A stretch of DNA of 46,840 bases from Desulfobacteraceae bacterium (GTDB lineage Bacteria; Desulfobacterota; DSM-4660; Desulfatiglandales; Desulfatiglandaceae): assembly GCA_016783065.1 (NCBI GenBank), contig JADHXI010000006.1:1-46840 (forward strand), read 5' to 3'. Each line of letters opens with the position of its first letter. Positions within the stretch are counted from its first letter, which is position 1. Both the position numbers and the translations under genes were made by a program. Below the pieces are notes generated by a model. The model was given only the letters and a program-made list of their open reading frames with translations, made no database searches and had not been told where the DNA came from. Positions 35,016 through 43,722 of this stretch are shown piece after piece.

Positions 35016-36134
35016 ATGAAGAGAATTCTGAGCTTTTTGCTTGCTTTTGGCCTACTGACCGGTGTGGCGTGGGCCGATACCATCAAAATTCCTGTTGCTG
35101 CGCCATTTACGGGGCAACTGGCCTCGTTTGGTGAAGGTGTCAAGAACGGAGCACTTCTCAAGGCCGAGGAGATTAACGCGACCGGCGGCATCAACGGGAA
35201 AAAGGTTGAAATTGTCCTGGAGGATGAGCTTTGTGACCCGAAAGAGGCGGCCACGGTGGCCACCAAGCTTGCCAATGATCCCGACATTTCCATCGTGGTG
35301 GGACACCTTTGCAGCTCCGCCACATTGGCGTCTCTGCCCATTTACAGGACGGCCAAGATGCCAGCCATTTCCCCTTCCGCCACAAATGTGACCATCGGCA
35401 AGATGAGTCCGTACTATTTTCGCAATGTTTACAAGGATGACTTTCAAGGCTTTTTTCTAGCGAAGTATGCGGATCGGATTAAGGGTTTCAAGAAGATGGC
35501 CATCTTCTACGAAGTAAACGACTATTCCATGGGCCTGATGCTCGCATTTATGAAAGAGGCGAAGAAGCTGGGGATTAAGATTCTGGGGACGGAGGCATAC
35601 ACCTCCGACACGACCGATTTTAAGCCTCAGCTTACCAAATTCAAAATGATGAAACCCGATGCCCTATTCATTCCGGGATACGCCCCCCAGGGGACCCTCA
35701 TTGTATCCCAGGCGCGGAGCTTGAGCATGAAAAACGTGGCCTTTTTTGGGGCTGATGGTCTTGACGATGACGTTATGGTCAAGAACCCGGATGCCGAAGG
35801 ATTGTTTGTTACGACGCCATTTTTGCCGGACAAGGCAGGACCGCAGGCAGCCGGATTTATCAAGGCATACAAAAAGAAGTACGGCAAGGATCCCAACTGG
35901 TTTGCCGCCAACACTTACGACGCCGTGGGCCTGGCCGCAGCCGCCATCAAGGCAGTCGGACAGGATCGGGAAAAAATCCGTGAATACCTGGCATCCATTA
36001 ACTCCAAGGAAAAGGCCTACGACGGGGTGGCCGGAAAGACTTACTTTGACAAGAATGGGGATTGTCTGAAAGACGCGTTTGTCAAAGAGATAAAGGACGG
36101 CAAGTGGGTTAGTGCTGAGAAACAACTTCAGTAG
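35016..36134 (+). CDS. livK: Branched-chain amino acid ABC transporter substrate-binding protein
   Basis: 372 residues. A Sec signal peptide (MKRILSFLLAFGLLTGVAWA, cleavage near 20) precedes a type I periplasmic-binding protein: IKIPVAAPFTGQLASFGEGV, ATGGINGKKVEIVLEDE, GHLCSSATLAS and SPSATNVTIGK, then FANTYDAVGLAA-like AANTYDAVGLAAAAI. It delivers leucine, isoleucine, valine or related compounds to LivHM. A strong AAGGAGG precedes the ATG. A good terminator at 36201-36235 separates it from livH, so the abundant binding protein can be made in excess over the membrane complex. Confidence 0.93.
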   Translation: MKRILSFLLAFGLLTGVAWADTIKIPVAAPFTGQLASFGEGVKNGALLKAEEINATGGINGKKVEIVLEDELCDPKEAATVATKLANDPDISIVVGHLCSSATLASLPIYRTAKMPAISPSATNVTIGKMSPYYFRNVYKDDFQGFFLAKYADRIKGFKKMAIFYEVNDYSMGLMLAFMKEAKKLGIKILGTEAYTSDTTDFKPQLTKFKMMKPDALFIPGYAPQGTLIVSQARSLSMKNVAFFGADGLDDDVMVKNPDAEGLFVTTPFLPDKAGPQAAGFIKAYKKKYGKDPNWFAANTYDAVGLAAAAIKAVGQDREKIREYLASINSKEKAYDGVAGKTYFDKNGDCLKDAFVKEIKDGKWVSAEKQLQ

Positions 36135-36200
36135 CCTATTTCTCTGCCTTGGCATCTCATTTGAGAATCCATCTAATTGTGAACCCCGAAGCCAGTTTGT

Positions 36201-36235
36201 AAGGGTGGACCCGTTATGGGTCTGCCCTTTTTTTT
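36201..36235 (+). terminator. Rho-independent terminator after livK
   Basis: AAGGG-TG-GACCC pairs with GGGTC-TG-CCCTT around a GTTAT loop (10 bp plus an internal TG/TG mismatch), followed by eight T. It likely acts as a partial terminator within the liv operon. Confidence 0.85.
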
Positions 36236-36304
36236 AACTTCATCCACGCATTGAGTTTCCAAAGAGGAAAATCCTGACCAGTTGGCTCTGGAGGTAGGGT
36301 CCGA

Positions 36305-37219
36305 GTGGAAAATCTCTTCGAACAGTCCAGCCTGTTTCTCCAGCAATTGGTAAATGGGATCACCCTTGGTGGCGTCTATGCCCTTATCGCAGTGGGCTAC
36401 ACCATGGTCTACGGGGTGATTCAGCTGATCAATTTCGCCCATGGGGAGATTTATATGCTGGGGGCCTTCCTGGCTTATACCATGGTGACGTTTTTGGGGC
36501 TTCCCTTCTTTGTGGCCTTTCTTCTGACCATTCTGATCTGCGCCTCTTTCGGAATCATTTTGGATTTTGTGGCCTATCGTCCTCTTCGAAAGGCCCCCAG
36601 ACTGGCGGCCCTGATCACGGCCATTGGGATGTCCATCTTCTTGCAAAATCTGGCCCGTATGATTTGGGGATCCCAGATCAAGTCCTATCCACGTGAGATC
36701 CTGCCGGCCCTCTTTTATCGACCTGCGTTGAGTTTTGGTGAAGTCTCCATGACCTGGCTTCAGATCTTTATCCTTTCAATAACCGTTGTGTCCATGATCA
36801 TCCTCCACCTGATTATTCACAAGACAAAAGTTGGAACCGCCATGCGCGCCATCTCTCAGGACAAGGTCACCTCGGCCTTGATGGGTATCGGGGTCAACCG
36901 GGTGATCTCATTTACCTTTGCCATTGGTTCGGCCATGGGGAGCATGGCCGGTATTCTGGTGGGATTGTATTACAATGCCATCTTTCCAACCATGGGGTAT
37001 ATTGCAGGTATCAAGGCCTTTGCCGCGGCCGTACTGGGGGGGATCGGCAGCGTGCCGGGAGCCATGCTCGGGGGCGGGGTATTGGGGATTGCAGAGGTCA
37101 TGGGCGCCGGTTATATCTCATCGGAGTATCGCGATGGAATTTCCTATGCGGTCATGATAGCGGTGATTCTTTTCAAGCCTTCAGGCCTGATCGGGAGACA
37201 GATGGGGGAGAAGGTATGA
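36305..37219 (+). CDS. livH: Branched-chain amino acid ABC transporter permease LivH
   Basis: 304 residues starting at GTG 36305 with GGAGGT upstream. Landmarks of LivH: LVNGITLGGVYALIAVGYTM, VYGVIQLINFAHGEIYMLGA, the AYRPLRKAPRLAALITAIGM loop, and the core helices AVLGGIGSVPGAMLGGGVLG. It forms the translocation path with LivM. Eight hydrophobic helices are evident. It overlaps livM by 4 bp (ATGA). Confidence 0.94.
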   Translation: MENLFEQSSLFLQQLVNGITLGGVYALIAVGYTMVYGVIQLINFAHGEIYMLGAFLAYTMVTFLGLPFFVAFLLTILICASFGIILDFVAYRPLRKAPRLAALITAIGMSIFLQNLARMIWGSQIKSYPREILPALFYRPALSFGEVSMTWLQIFILSITVVSMIILHLIIHKTKVGTAMRAISQDKVTSALMGIGVNRVISFTFAIGSAMGSMAGILVGLYYNAIFPTMGYIAGIKAFAAAVLGGIGSVPGAMLGGGVLGIAEVMGAGYISSEYRDGISYAVMIAVILFKPSGLIGRQMGEKV

Positions 37220-38232
37220 TAAAGGGCCGGTGGTCAGGAGACCGATCCCGTTTGATCTTCCTGGGTCTTTTTCTCTTGGCCCTCCTATTGCCCTGGCTTC
37301 CTCTGGGATCGTCCACCAACTATCTACTGCGGATCGTAACGACCGCGTTTCTATACATGATCCTGGCCCTCGGGTTGAACATCGTACCCGGATTTACCGG
37401 CCTCCTTGACTTGGGTTATGTGGGATTCTACGGTATTGGGGCTTACACGGCCGGGCTTTTGACCATCCACTACGACCTCAGCCTCTGGTTGATACTCCCT
37501 TTCGCCGCCCTAAACGGTGCCATTTGGGGCATTCTTTTGGGCGCGCCGACCCTGCGACTCACCGGAGACTATTTTGCAATTGTTACATTCGGGTTCTCGG
37601 AGCTGGTGGTGCTCCTGATCCGAAATGAACTCTGGCTTACCCGGGGACCCATGGGACTTCCCGGCATCACGCCCCCTTCCATATTCGGGCACGTCCTTAT
37701 CCAAGAGTGGGAATTCTTCTACCTGGCCATATTCCTTGTCCTCGTGGTGCTGTTAGTGGTGACCCGGCTGGAGGACTCACGGGTGGGACGGGCCTGGTTA
37801 GCCATACGTGAAGACGAAATCGCTGCCCAGTGCTCCGGCATCAATCTTATTCGGTACAAGGTTACCGCCTTTGCCATCAGCGCCTCCATAGGTGCCATGG
37901 GCGGTGCCTTTTATGCAAAATGGTTTAAGTTCATCCACCCGGACATGTTCAAATTCTGGGAGTCGATCCTGATCTTATGCGTGATCGTCTTTGGGGGGAT
38001 GGGGAGCATTGCGGGTACCATGCTGGGGGCCCTCATCCTCATCCCTCTCTCGGAAGTTCTGAGGGCCGTTTTACCCCAAAGCCTTTTTAGCGCCCGTTAC
38101 CTCATCTATGGTCTGATCTTAGTGTTGATGATGCGATGGCGCCCGGAAGGCCTGATCCCATTTGAGCGGGCCCAGGCCGGTAAGGCCGAACAGATTCGAA
38201 AACGGCTGAACCCGTCTGAGGGAAATAAGTAA
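37216..38232 (+). CDS. livM: Branched-chain amino acid ABC transporter permease LivM
   Basis: 338 residues. LivM features include ALGLNIVPGFTGLLDLGYVG, FYGIGAYTAGLL, GAPTLRLTGDYFAIVTFGF and the ATPase-contacting loop SRVGRAWLAIREDEIAAQCS, then VFGGMGSIAGTMLGALIL. It pairs with LivH. The C-terminus is basic (RKRLNPSEGNK), unremarkable. The next gene, the unusual livG, follows after 17 bp. Confidence 0.94.
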   Translation: MIKGRWSGDRSRLIFLGLFLLALLLPWLPLGSSTNYLLRIVTTAFLYMILALGLNIVPGFTGLLDLGYVGFYGIGAYTAGLLTIHYDLSLWLILPFAALNGAIWGILLGAPTLRLTGDYFAIVTFGFSELVVLLIRNELWLTRGPMGLPGITPPSIFGHVLIQEWEFFYLAIFLVLVVLLVVTRLEDSRVGRAWLAIREDEIAAQCSGINLIRYKVTAFAISASIGAMGGAFYAKWFKFIHPDMFKFWESILILCVIVFGGMGSIAGTMLGALILIPLSEVLRAVLPQSLFSARYLIYGLILVLMMRWRPEGLIPFERAQAGKAEQIRKRLNPSEGNK

Positions 38233-38249
38233 CCGGAACCGGCTATCCT

Positions 38250-39437
38250 ATGGAGCCTATCCTTAAAATTAATAACCTTTCAAAGGTCTTTGGGGGTCTT
38301 ATGGCGCTTCACGATATAGACCTGCAGGCCGAACCAGGGCAGATAGTAGGGATCATCGGGCCCAACGGTGCAGGGAAGACGACCCTCTTTAACTGCCTCA
38401 GCAGCCTCTACCAGCCATCCGAGGGGCAGATCGTTTTCCAGGACAACTCCATTATTCCCCATCTGTCCACCCGGAAGAAAAAGGTGATCCACTGGTGCAC
38501 TCTCCTGTCTCTTATTTTTACCCTGCTCTGGGCCCCCCTCTTCTGGTCGTTTTTTCTCCCTGGGACCTTTTACAAGATTGAGCTGACTTTGTTGACCATT
38601 TTTATCTTGAGCATACGTCTGTTGGTGCTTCAAAAACTCAAGCGATTTGAGATATGGGCATGGGGAATCATGTTTGTTTTTCTTTCAGGTGATCTCTACC
38701 TGGCGATCTGGTGGTTGAGCCACATCTCATCACTGGGGAATTTCCCCGGGGCCAAGATATCCCTGGCCTATGGGGCTGTTCTCTGGGGCATCCTTGTGGT
38801 CCCCTTCAGCCTGTATTTCATCTGGCAACTGCTCCTGCGGAAGACCCGTCAGCTATACGGTTTCAGGCTGGGACCGGATGCCATCAGCAGGCTCGGAATG
38901 GGTCGTACGTTTCAAAACATCCGCCTTTTTTTTAATTTGAGTGTTTTGGATAATGTCAAGATCGGTGCTCATGGCCGGATGCGTGCCGGAGTGTGGGGCA
39001 CCCTTTTCCGGACCGCCTCCCAGCGCAGAGAAGAGATGTTAACCGAGGAGCGAACCATTGAACAACTCCGTTTTGTGGGCCTTGAGCATAGGGTCTTTGA
39101 TCTTGCAGGTACCCTGGCCTACGGAGAACAGCGTCGCCTGGAGATCGCTCGTGCCCTGGCGTCCAACCCCCAACTGTTGCTGCTCGATGAACCCGCTGCA
39201 GGCATGAATCCGCAGGAGTCGTCTCAGTTGATCCAACTCATATTCAAGATCCGTGACGGGGGTATCACGACCCTGATTATTGAGCACGACATGAAGGTCA
39301 TGATGAACCTGGCAGATCGAATCTACGTGCTTGACTATGGGGAACTCATTGCCCACGGGACACCCGATGAAATCAGGGCAAACCCCAAGGTCATAGAAGC
39401 CTATCTGGGTGGGGGCGGAACCCATGCTAAGACTTGA
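38250..39437 (+). CDS. livG: LivG-type ABC ATPase with a four-helix membrane insertion inside the nucleotide-binding domain
   Basis: 395 residues; LivG is normally about 255. All ATPase motifs are intact: Walker A GPNGAGKTT (37-45), Q-loop RTFQNIRLF (Gln 222), the LivG-type signature LAYGEQRRLEIARAL (289-303), Walker B LLLLDEPAAGMNP (308-320) and H-loop IEHDMKV (His 346). Between GQIVFQDNSI (59-68) and GPDAISRLGMGRTFQ (208-222), where normal LivG has only a short loop, about 135 residues are inserted. They contain four hydrophobic helices at about 81-103, 110-128, 135-155 and 170-196. Basic clusters RKKK (75-78), LQKLKR (127-132) and RKTR (197-200) put both ends and the middle loop in the cytoplasm, consistent with a membrane-anchored ATPase. 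The frame is open throughout and neighbours are ordinary liv genes. I know of no described LivG like this. Confidence 0.9.
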   Translation: MEPILKINNLSKVFGGLMALHDIDLQAEPGQIVGIIGPNGAGKTTLFNCLSSLYQPSEGQIVFQDNSIIPHLSTRKKKVIHWCTLLSLIFTLLWAPLFWSFFLPGTFYKIELTLLTIFILSIRLLVLQKLKRFEIWAWGIMFVFLSGDLYLAIWWLSHISSLGNFPGAKISLAYGAVLWGILVVPFSLYFIWQLLLRKTRQLYGFRLGPDAISRLGMGRTFQNIRLFFNLSVLDNVKIGAHGRMRAGVWGTLFRTASQRREEMLTEERTIEQLRFVGLEHRVFDLAGTLAYGEQRRLEIARALASNPQLLLLDEPAAGMNPQESSQLIQLIFKIRDGGITTLIIEHDMKVMMNLADRIYVLDYGELIAHGTPDEIRANPKVIEAYLGGGGTHAKT

Positions 39438-40125
39438 GGATGTGAACAGTTATTACAGAAAGATTCACGCCCTTAAAGACATATCTCTGAGGGTACGGGA
39501 GGGCAGCATCTGTTGTCTGATAGGGGCAAATGGGGCCGGCAAGTCCACAACACTCATGTCCATCAGCGGAATCCAGCCGATTTCCTCCGGTGAGATTCAC
39601 TATGAAGGGAACCCCATTCACCGGCTTCCACCCGAGGCGATCGTTCGAAGAGGGATCGTTCAGGTCCCCGAGGGGCGGCGCATCTTTCCGGACCTCACGG
39701 TGAAAGAGAATTTGAGACTGGGGGCCTATTTGAGGCAGGACAAGGCCGGTATCACCGAATCCATGGGAAAGGCCTTTGCCCTGTTCCCTATCCTGAAGGA
39801 ACGTCTCAGGCAACTCGGGGGGACTCTCTCAGGGGGAGAGCAACAGATGCTTGCCATAGCTAGGGCCTTGATGGGAACCCCCAGACTGCTTCTCCTGGAT
39901 GAGCCGTCTTTGGGTCTGGCGCCCCTGGTGGTGGAGCAAATAATGGATATTATTCGCCGCATCAGGGACGAAGGCCTGACTATTCTCCTTGTGGAACAAA
40001 ATGCTCAGGCTGCTCTGGAATTGGGTGATTACGGCTATGTTATTGAGACGGGTCAGGTGGTGCTGGAAGATCAGGCCGGCAAACTGTTGGAAAACCCAAG
40101 GGTAAAAGAGGCCTATCTGGGGTAG
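39424..40125 (+). CDS. livF: Branched-chain amino acid ABC transporter ATP-binding protein LivF
   Basis: 233 residues from ATG 39424, overlapping livG by 14 bp; a GTG at 39409 would add five residues. Walker A IGANGAGKST, Q-loop VQVPEGRRIFPDLTV, signature LSGGEQQMLAIARAL, Walker B LLLLDEPSLGLAP and H-loop region LLVEQNAQAALE (Gln in place of the H-loop region's usual flanks, as normal for LivF). It has the standard length and no insertion, unlike its partner LivG. Last gene of the liv operon; convergent with the dehydratase gene 37 bp away. Confidence 0.94.
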   Translation: MLRLEDVNSYYRKIHALKDISLRVREGSICCLIGANGAGKSTTLMSISGIQPISSGEIHYEGNPIHRLPPEAIVRRGIVQVPEGRRIFPDLTVKENLRLGAYLRQDKAGITESMGKAFALFPILKERLRQLGGTLSGGEQQMLAIARALMGTPRLLLLDEPSLGLAPLVVEQIMDIIRRIRDEGLTILLVEQNAQAALELGDYGYVIETGQVVLEDQAGKLLENPRVKEAYLG

Positions 40126-40162
40126 CGGTTCAGAAACTTACCGCAGATCACGGGTTCAAAGT

Positions 40163-41146
40163 TCAAGGTTTAAAGGGTTGCCCAAGGCCCGCCTCATTGA
40201 GCCAGGGGAGCCTGTCCAGGTCAACATTGCCCCCCGAAAGGATTATTCCCACACGTCTTCCCTTCATATCAAAACATCGGGTGAGGAGTGCAGCCAGTGG
40301 CACTGCCGCTGATGGTTCAACCACGATTTTCATTCGTTCCCAGATGGTCCGCATCGCCGCAATAATTCCATCTTCGGTCACCCTCACAATGTGGTCTACA
40401 TAATCCCTGACGATCGGGTAGGTCTTTTCACCGAGCGAAGTTAGTAGACCATCCGCGATGGTTCGCGGATTTTCTGAGGGAACGAGGCGGCCGGTTTGGA
40501 AGGAACGATAAGCATCGTCAGCACCATAAGGCTCAACAGCAACCATCCTGGTATTGGGGGAAAGGTACCTGACGGCCAATGCGGTTCCGCTTGTGAGCCC
40601 CCCTCCGCCGATGGGTGTCATGATGACATCGAGATTCGGGACCGTTTCCAATAGTTCCATGGTCGCAGTCGCCTGTCCGGCGATGATGCGGTAATCGTCG
40701 TAAGGGTGAATGAATGCCGCACCTGTCCGTTCTACCACCTGGTCGAGGCTCTTTTCTCGATCTTCAAGGGTAGGGGGACAGACGGTTATCTGTGCCCCGT
40801 AACCCGCTACGGCATCCTTCTTGACCTGGGGGGCGTTTTCCGGCATGACAACGTATGCTTGAATGCCCCTTGAGCGGGCAGCCAGCGCCAACGCGGCTGC
40901 GTGATTGCCTGATGAATGCGTTGCCACGCCACGAGAAGCCTCTTGGTCACTCAGTGAGAATACGGCGTTTGCTGCACCTCGAAATTTGAACGCACCTACT
41001 TTCTGGAAATTCTCGCACTTGAAATAGATTTCTCCTCCCACCATCCGGTTGATTCCGTTGCAGGTAAGGACCGGGGTTCGATGGATATGTTGACGAATAC
41101 GCCGTTCTGTGTTTCGGATATCATTGATCGTGGGAATATTTGACAT
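40163..41146 (-). CDS. PLP-dependent threonine/serine dehydratase-type enzyme (no ACT domain)
   Basis: About 327 residues from ATG 41146 (MSNIPTINDIRNTERRI), with GAGGA about 11 bp upstream; ATG 41164 is the alternative. A still longer frame reaches back into repeat sequence and is unlikely. The PLP lysine is Lys54 in GAFKFRGAAN, the phosphate-binding loop is PIGGGGLTSG, and HSSGNHAAALALAA is the substrate loop typical of the catabolic threonine dehydratase/serine racemase/hydroxyaspartate dehydratase group. There is no regulatory ACT domain, so it is not the biosynthetic IlvA type. Next to a branched-chain amino acid importer it probably deaminates imported amino acids (inference). Confidence 0.87.
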   Translation of the reverse strand: MSNIPTINDIRNTERRIRQHIHRTPVLTCNGINRMVGGEIYFKCENFQKVGAFKFRGAANAVFSLSDQEASRGVATHSSGNHAAALALAARSRGIQAYVVMPENAPQVKKDAVAGYGAQITVCPPTLEDREKSLDQVVERTGAAFIHPYDDYRIIAGQATATMELLETVPNLDVIMTPIGGGGLTSGTALAVRYLSPNTRMVAVEPYGADDAYRSFQTGRLVPSENPRTIADGLLTSLGEKTYPIVRDYVDHIVRVTEDGIIAAMRTIWERMKIVVEPSAAVPLAALLTRCFDMKGRRVGIILSGGNVDLDRLPWLNEAGLGQPFKP

Positions 41147-41175
41147 TCTCGTTTTATTCCTCATGAGATCTGACC

Positions 41176-41300
41176 GCCACCAAAACCCAGCGATCGCCAA
41201 CCAAAAACCACTAAACTGAACCCAATGACTAACGACAAATGACCGCTGACCAATGGTCAATGACGACTAACCACTGACTAAATTCAATCATCAATCTACA
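41176..41300. repeat. Degenerate short repeat, reverse orientation of the 2470-2586 type
   Basis: Plus strand reads units such as ccaaccaaaaaccac, ccaatgac, taacgac, gaccaatggtcaatgac and ends in caatcatcaatc, the same tail as the first tract. It lies immediately upstream of the dehydratase start codon. Confidence 0.55.
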
Positions 41301-41632
41301 ATCTGAGCATAAAATGAGGCGACCCCCCGGGTGCATCAAGTCATGCTAATGTTGGCATACGACGTCTTCTACCATTTCTCGCTTTGTCCGTAAACTCAGA
41401 ATTCTAGCGGCCTCATGCGCAATGCGGCCGAGGCCCGTATTTGGAAAATTATGTCAGTGTAAAGAAGCACGAGTCACAATTCAAGATGCGAGCCTGTGCG
41501 CCGCTGTTCTCCATTTCTTGACATATGGAACTTCTTAGATCACCATGGGGTCATAAACGGAGCTAAATACTCTGAGACTGATGAAGCATTATCTTCGGTT
41601 CGACAGAATTGTGGAGATGGAGTGACTCGAAA
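41301..41632. other. Spacer of 332 bp, coding-like fragment only
   Basis: Between the divergent dehydratase and transglutaminase genes. On the minus strand a frame through about 41424-41345 reads GLGRIAHEAARILSLRTKRE and then stops, which looks like a gene fragment but is too short to assign. No clear promoter pair is seen for either flanking gene. Confidence 0.3.
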
Positions 41633-43141
41633 ATGGCCTGTCTTGGCTGGCGATGTTGTTTATCGGTTGTAACACTCTCATTTTTGTTTACCGGCTGTGC
41701 GGGCATATATTTTAGGGATGCTGGTAGGCCACCTTTGCCGGCTATCCGGTACACCCTTGAAAAATGGCCGTACCACGACTACTGGACCGGCATTGTGTTC
41801 AATGGCGAAAAGATCGGATTTACCCATCTTTCGGTTTCACCTGCCAAAGACCAAACTCGCAAATTTGAAATTCACTCTGAAGCTGCCTTTCGATTTCGCT
41901 TTCTTATGTTCGACAAAGAGGTCGTTCTCACATCATCTGACCTGGTTTCGGCTGACCTTTCCCTGGAACGTTTTGTTTACAACTACACCCTCGACGGAAA
42001 CAGACAGAGACTGTCTGGCAGAGTGAGAGAGGGAAAACTTGAGGTACAAACCACCACTCGTGGCCAAATTGATCGCAAGAACATTCCGGTGGAGGAAAGG
42101 CTTTATCCCGCCAGCATTATCGGCCTCTATCCTGCATTTCATGGACTTGAACTGGGTCGACATTATCAATACCAGGTCTACGATGGCGAGACAAACAGCA
42201 TCAGTACGGTCACCCAGCAGATTCTGGCATACGAGGAAAGTGACCTCTTTTCAGGAAAAGCGTTTAAGGTCAGCACTAGGTTCCATGGCCAAGAGGTGAC
42301 GACGTGGATCGACGCGAAAGGGAGGCCGCTGCTTGAGATATCACTCGGTGGGGTACTCATTTCCGGGCTCGAAAGTGAGGTTATGGCAAAACAACACCTG
42401 GCGCAGGCAGGCATAAATAAAGATGAGACGCTGCTCAATTTTAGCCTCATAAAAACAGAGATTCCGATTCAAGAGCCGGAACGGGTCGCATTTATGGAGG
42501 TGGCCTTGAAAGGGATTGGGGAGGAACTGATTATGCCATCCGATGAGGTTCAACAGTGCAGGAAGGGTCAAGGGGGGGAGGTGATTTGCAGGATCGGTTC
42601 GAAGAGATTAAGTGATGCCAAAGCATGTGCTAAGGGAAAGCCTTTCCAGACAAAACGCTACCTCCAGCCCACACACACCGTTCCAAGCCGGAACGATTTA
42701 ATTCGAAAAACCGCAAAAAAGATTACTGAAAAGGCTAAGACGCCTCTGGAACAGATCCGTCTGTTGGTACAGTGGATTCAATACAACATCGAACAGGAGC
42801 CGATTGACGTCTTTACGGCGTTGGACGTGCTTTCTGAAAGGAAAGCCGAGTGCCAGGGACATACATATCTTTATGCAGCCTTTGCCCGTGCCGTGGAAAT
42901 CCCTACCCGTGTTGTCAATGGTTTGGTTTATTCCAAGGCTTACGGGGGATTTCTTTACCATACCTGGGCGGAGAGCCGGATAGATGGCCATTGGGTAAGC
43001 GTGGATCCTACCCTTGGACAGTTGCCCGTTGATGCGACGCATGTCAAAATCATTGAAGGTGAGAGCCTGGCCGATCTCTTGCCCCTGGCGAACCTGATAG
43101 GGCGGCTTCACGTACGGCTCATCACGGTGAATGGTCCTTGA
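41633..43141 (+). CDS. Transglutaminase-like cysteine protease-fold lipoprotein
   Basis: 502 residues from ATG 41633. The signal MACLGWRCCLSVVTLSFLFT with GC following forms a lipobox, so the mature protein is anchored by Cys22. Residues about 40-330 are a beta-rich region of unknown type. The C-terminal transglutaminase-like domain has the triad Cys407 (KAECQGHTYLYAAFARA), His443 (GGFLYHTWAE) and Asp458 (WVSVDPTLGQ), with the usual preceding VQWIQYNIEQEP. Many bacterial members are proteases or of unknown activity rather than true crosslinkers. GGAG lies about 10 bp upstream of the ATG; a TTG at 41609 is an alternative. It stands alone. Confidence 0.85.
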   Translation: MACLGWRCCLSVVTLSFLFTGCAGIYFRDAGRPPLPAIRYTLEKWPYHDYWTGIVFNGEKIGFTHLSVSPAKDQTRKFEIHSEAAFRFRFLMFDKEVVLTSSDLVSADLSLERFVYNYTLDGNRQRLSGRVREGKLEVQTTTRGQIDRKNIPVEERLYPASIIGLYPAFHGLELGRHYQYQVYDGETNSISTVTQQILAYEESDLFSGKAFKVSTRFHGQEVTTWIDAKGRPLLEISLGGVLISGLESEVMAKQHLAQAGINKDETLLNFSLIKTEIPIQEPERVAFMEVALKGIGEELIMPSDEVQQCRKGQGGEVICRIGSKRLSDAKACAKGKPFQTKRYLQPTHTVPSRNDLIRKTAKKITEKAKTPLEQIRLLVQWIQYNIEQEPIDVFTALDVLSERKAECQGHTYLYAAFARAVEIPTRVVNGLVYSKAYGGFLYHTWAESRIDGHWVSVDPTLGQLPVDATHVKIIEGESLADLLPLANLIGRLHVRLITVNGP

Positions 43142-43605
43142 GCGTCCATTAATTTGGCCTTTGTTGTAAGGGTATCATTACCAGTGAAGCGTTGACAAGG
43201 AAAATGAAGGCTGAGTATTGTGCCGCGTAAGAGACATAAATCCAAGTGCTGATGAACCCCACAACCTGATCCCAGCTGCGGACCCACACAAACTACTACC
43301 CGGATGAAATACGCTTCGTATTTTCACAAGGCCCCGAACAAAAGGTTTTTAATAATTCATGCTCGTTCGTTTACCACCTTAGATTCAGTGCCTCAAACGA
43401 AACGGGTTATTGTCATTTACCGGTACCTTACCGATGGATAGATGTTGGCATCTCCCTGGTTTCCTGCATATCAGCCTGCAGGGAGAAAACACGAGTTTTG
43501 AGGTTGATGATATGGGCTTTAAAAAAAACCTGTGCCAATACTCTACTAAAGACATTTAGAAAGAAAAAGGGCTTATGGGAAGTTCCTGTAACCCCTTGAT
43601 ATTTC
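43142..43605. other. Spacer left of the tRNA-Phe fragment, no gene recognised
   Basis: A 464-bp AT-rich stretch with no open frame of substance. It includes a run of eight A at 43521-43528. If the att interpretation at 43606-43652 is right, this is the chromosomal side of the junction. Confidence 0.4.
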
Positions 43606-43652
43606 TGGTGCCGAGACGCAAAATTGAACTGCGGACACGGGGATTTTCAGTC
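43606..43652 (-). other. 3' half of a tRNA-Phe gene, candidate att site
   Basis: Read on the minus strand from 43652, GACTGAAAATCCCC has the Phe anticodon GAA in a normal loop with the 3' anticodon strand, followed by a variable loop, a T arm (CGCAGTTCAATTTTGCG, five pairs) and TCTCGGC-A-CCA, the 3' acceptor strand with encoded CCA. No 5' half (D arm, 5' acceptor GCCGAGA) exists upstream. Integrases commonly use this segment of tRNA genes, leaving such a copy at the far end of an element. By orientation the element would lie to the right (above 43652). Confidence 0.7.
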
Positions 43653-43722
43653 AATACCTCCGAGATTCCTAACCTCCTCAAATAACACAACTTGTTGATA
43701 TTGTTGAATTTCATGCTTTTCG

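Noticed and set aside
38478-38870. LivG insertion as an assembly chimera or a group II intron/IS insertion
   Set aside because: The frame is continuous, codon use is like the neighbours, the flanks match LivG exactly on both sides, and charges fit a membrane topology.
41147-41260. Longer N-terminus of the dehydratase
   Set aside because: The extra codons read through degenerate repeat sequence; homologues start near MSNIPT.
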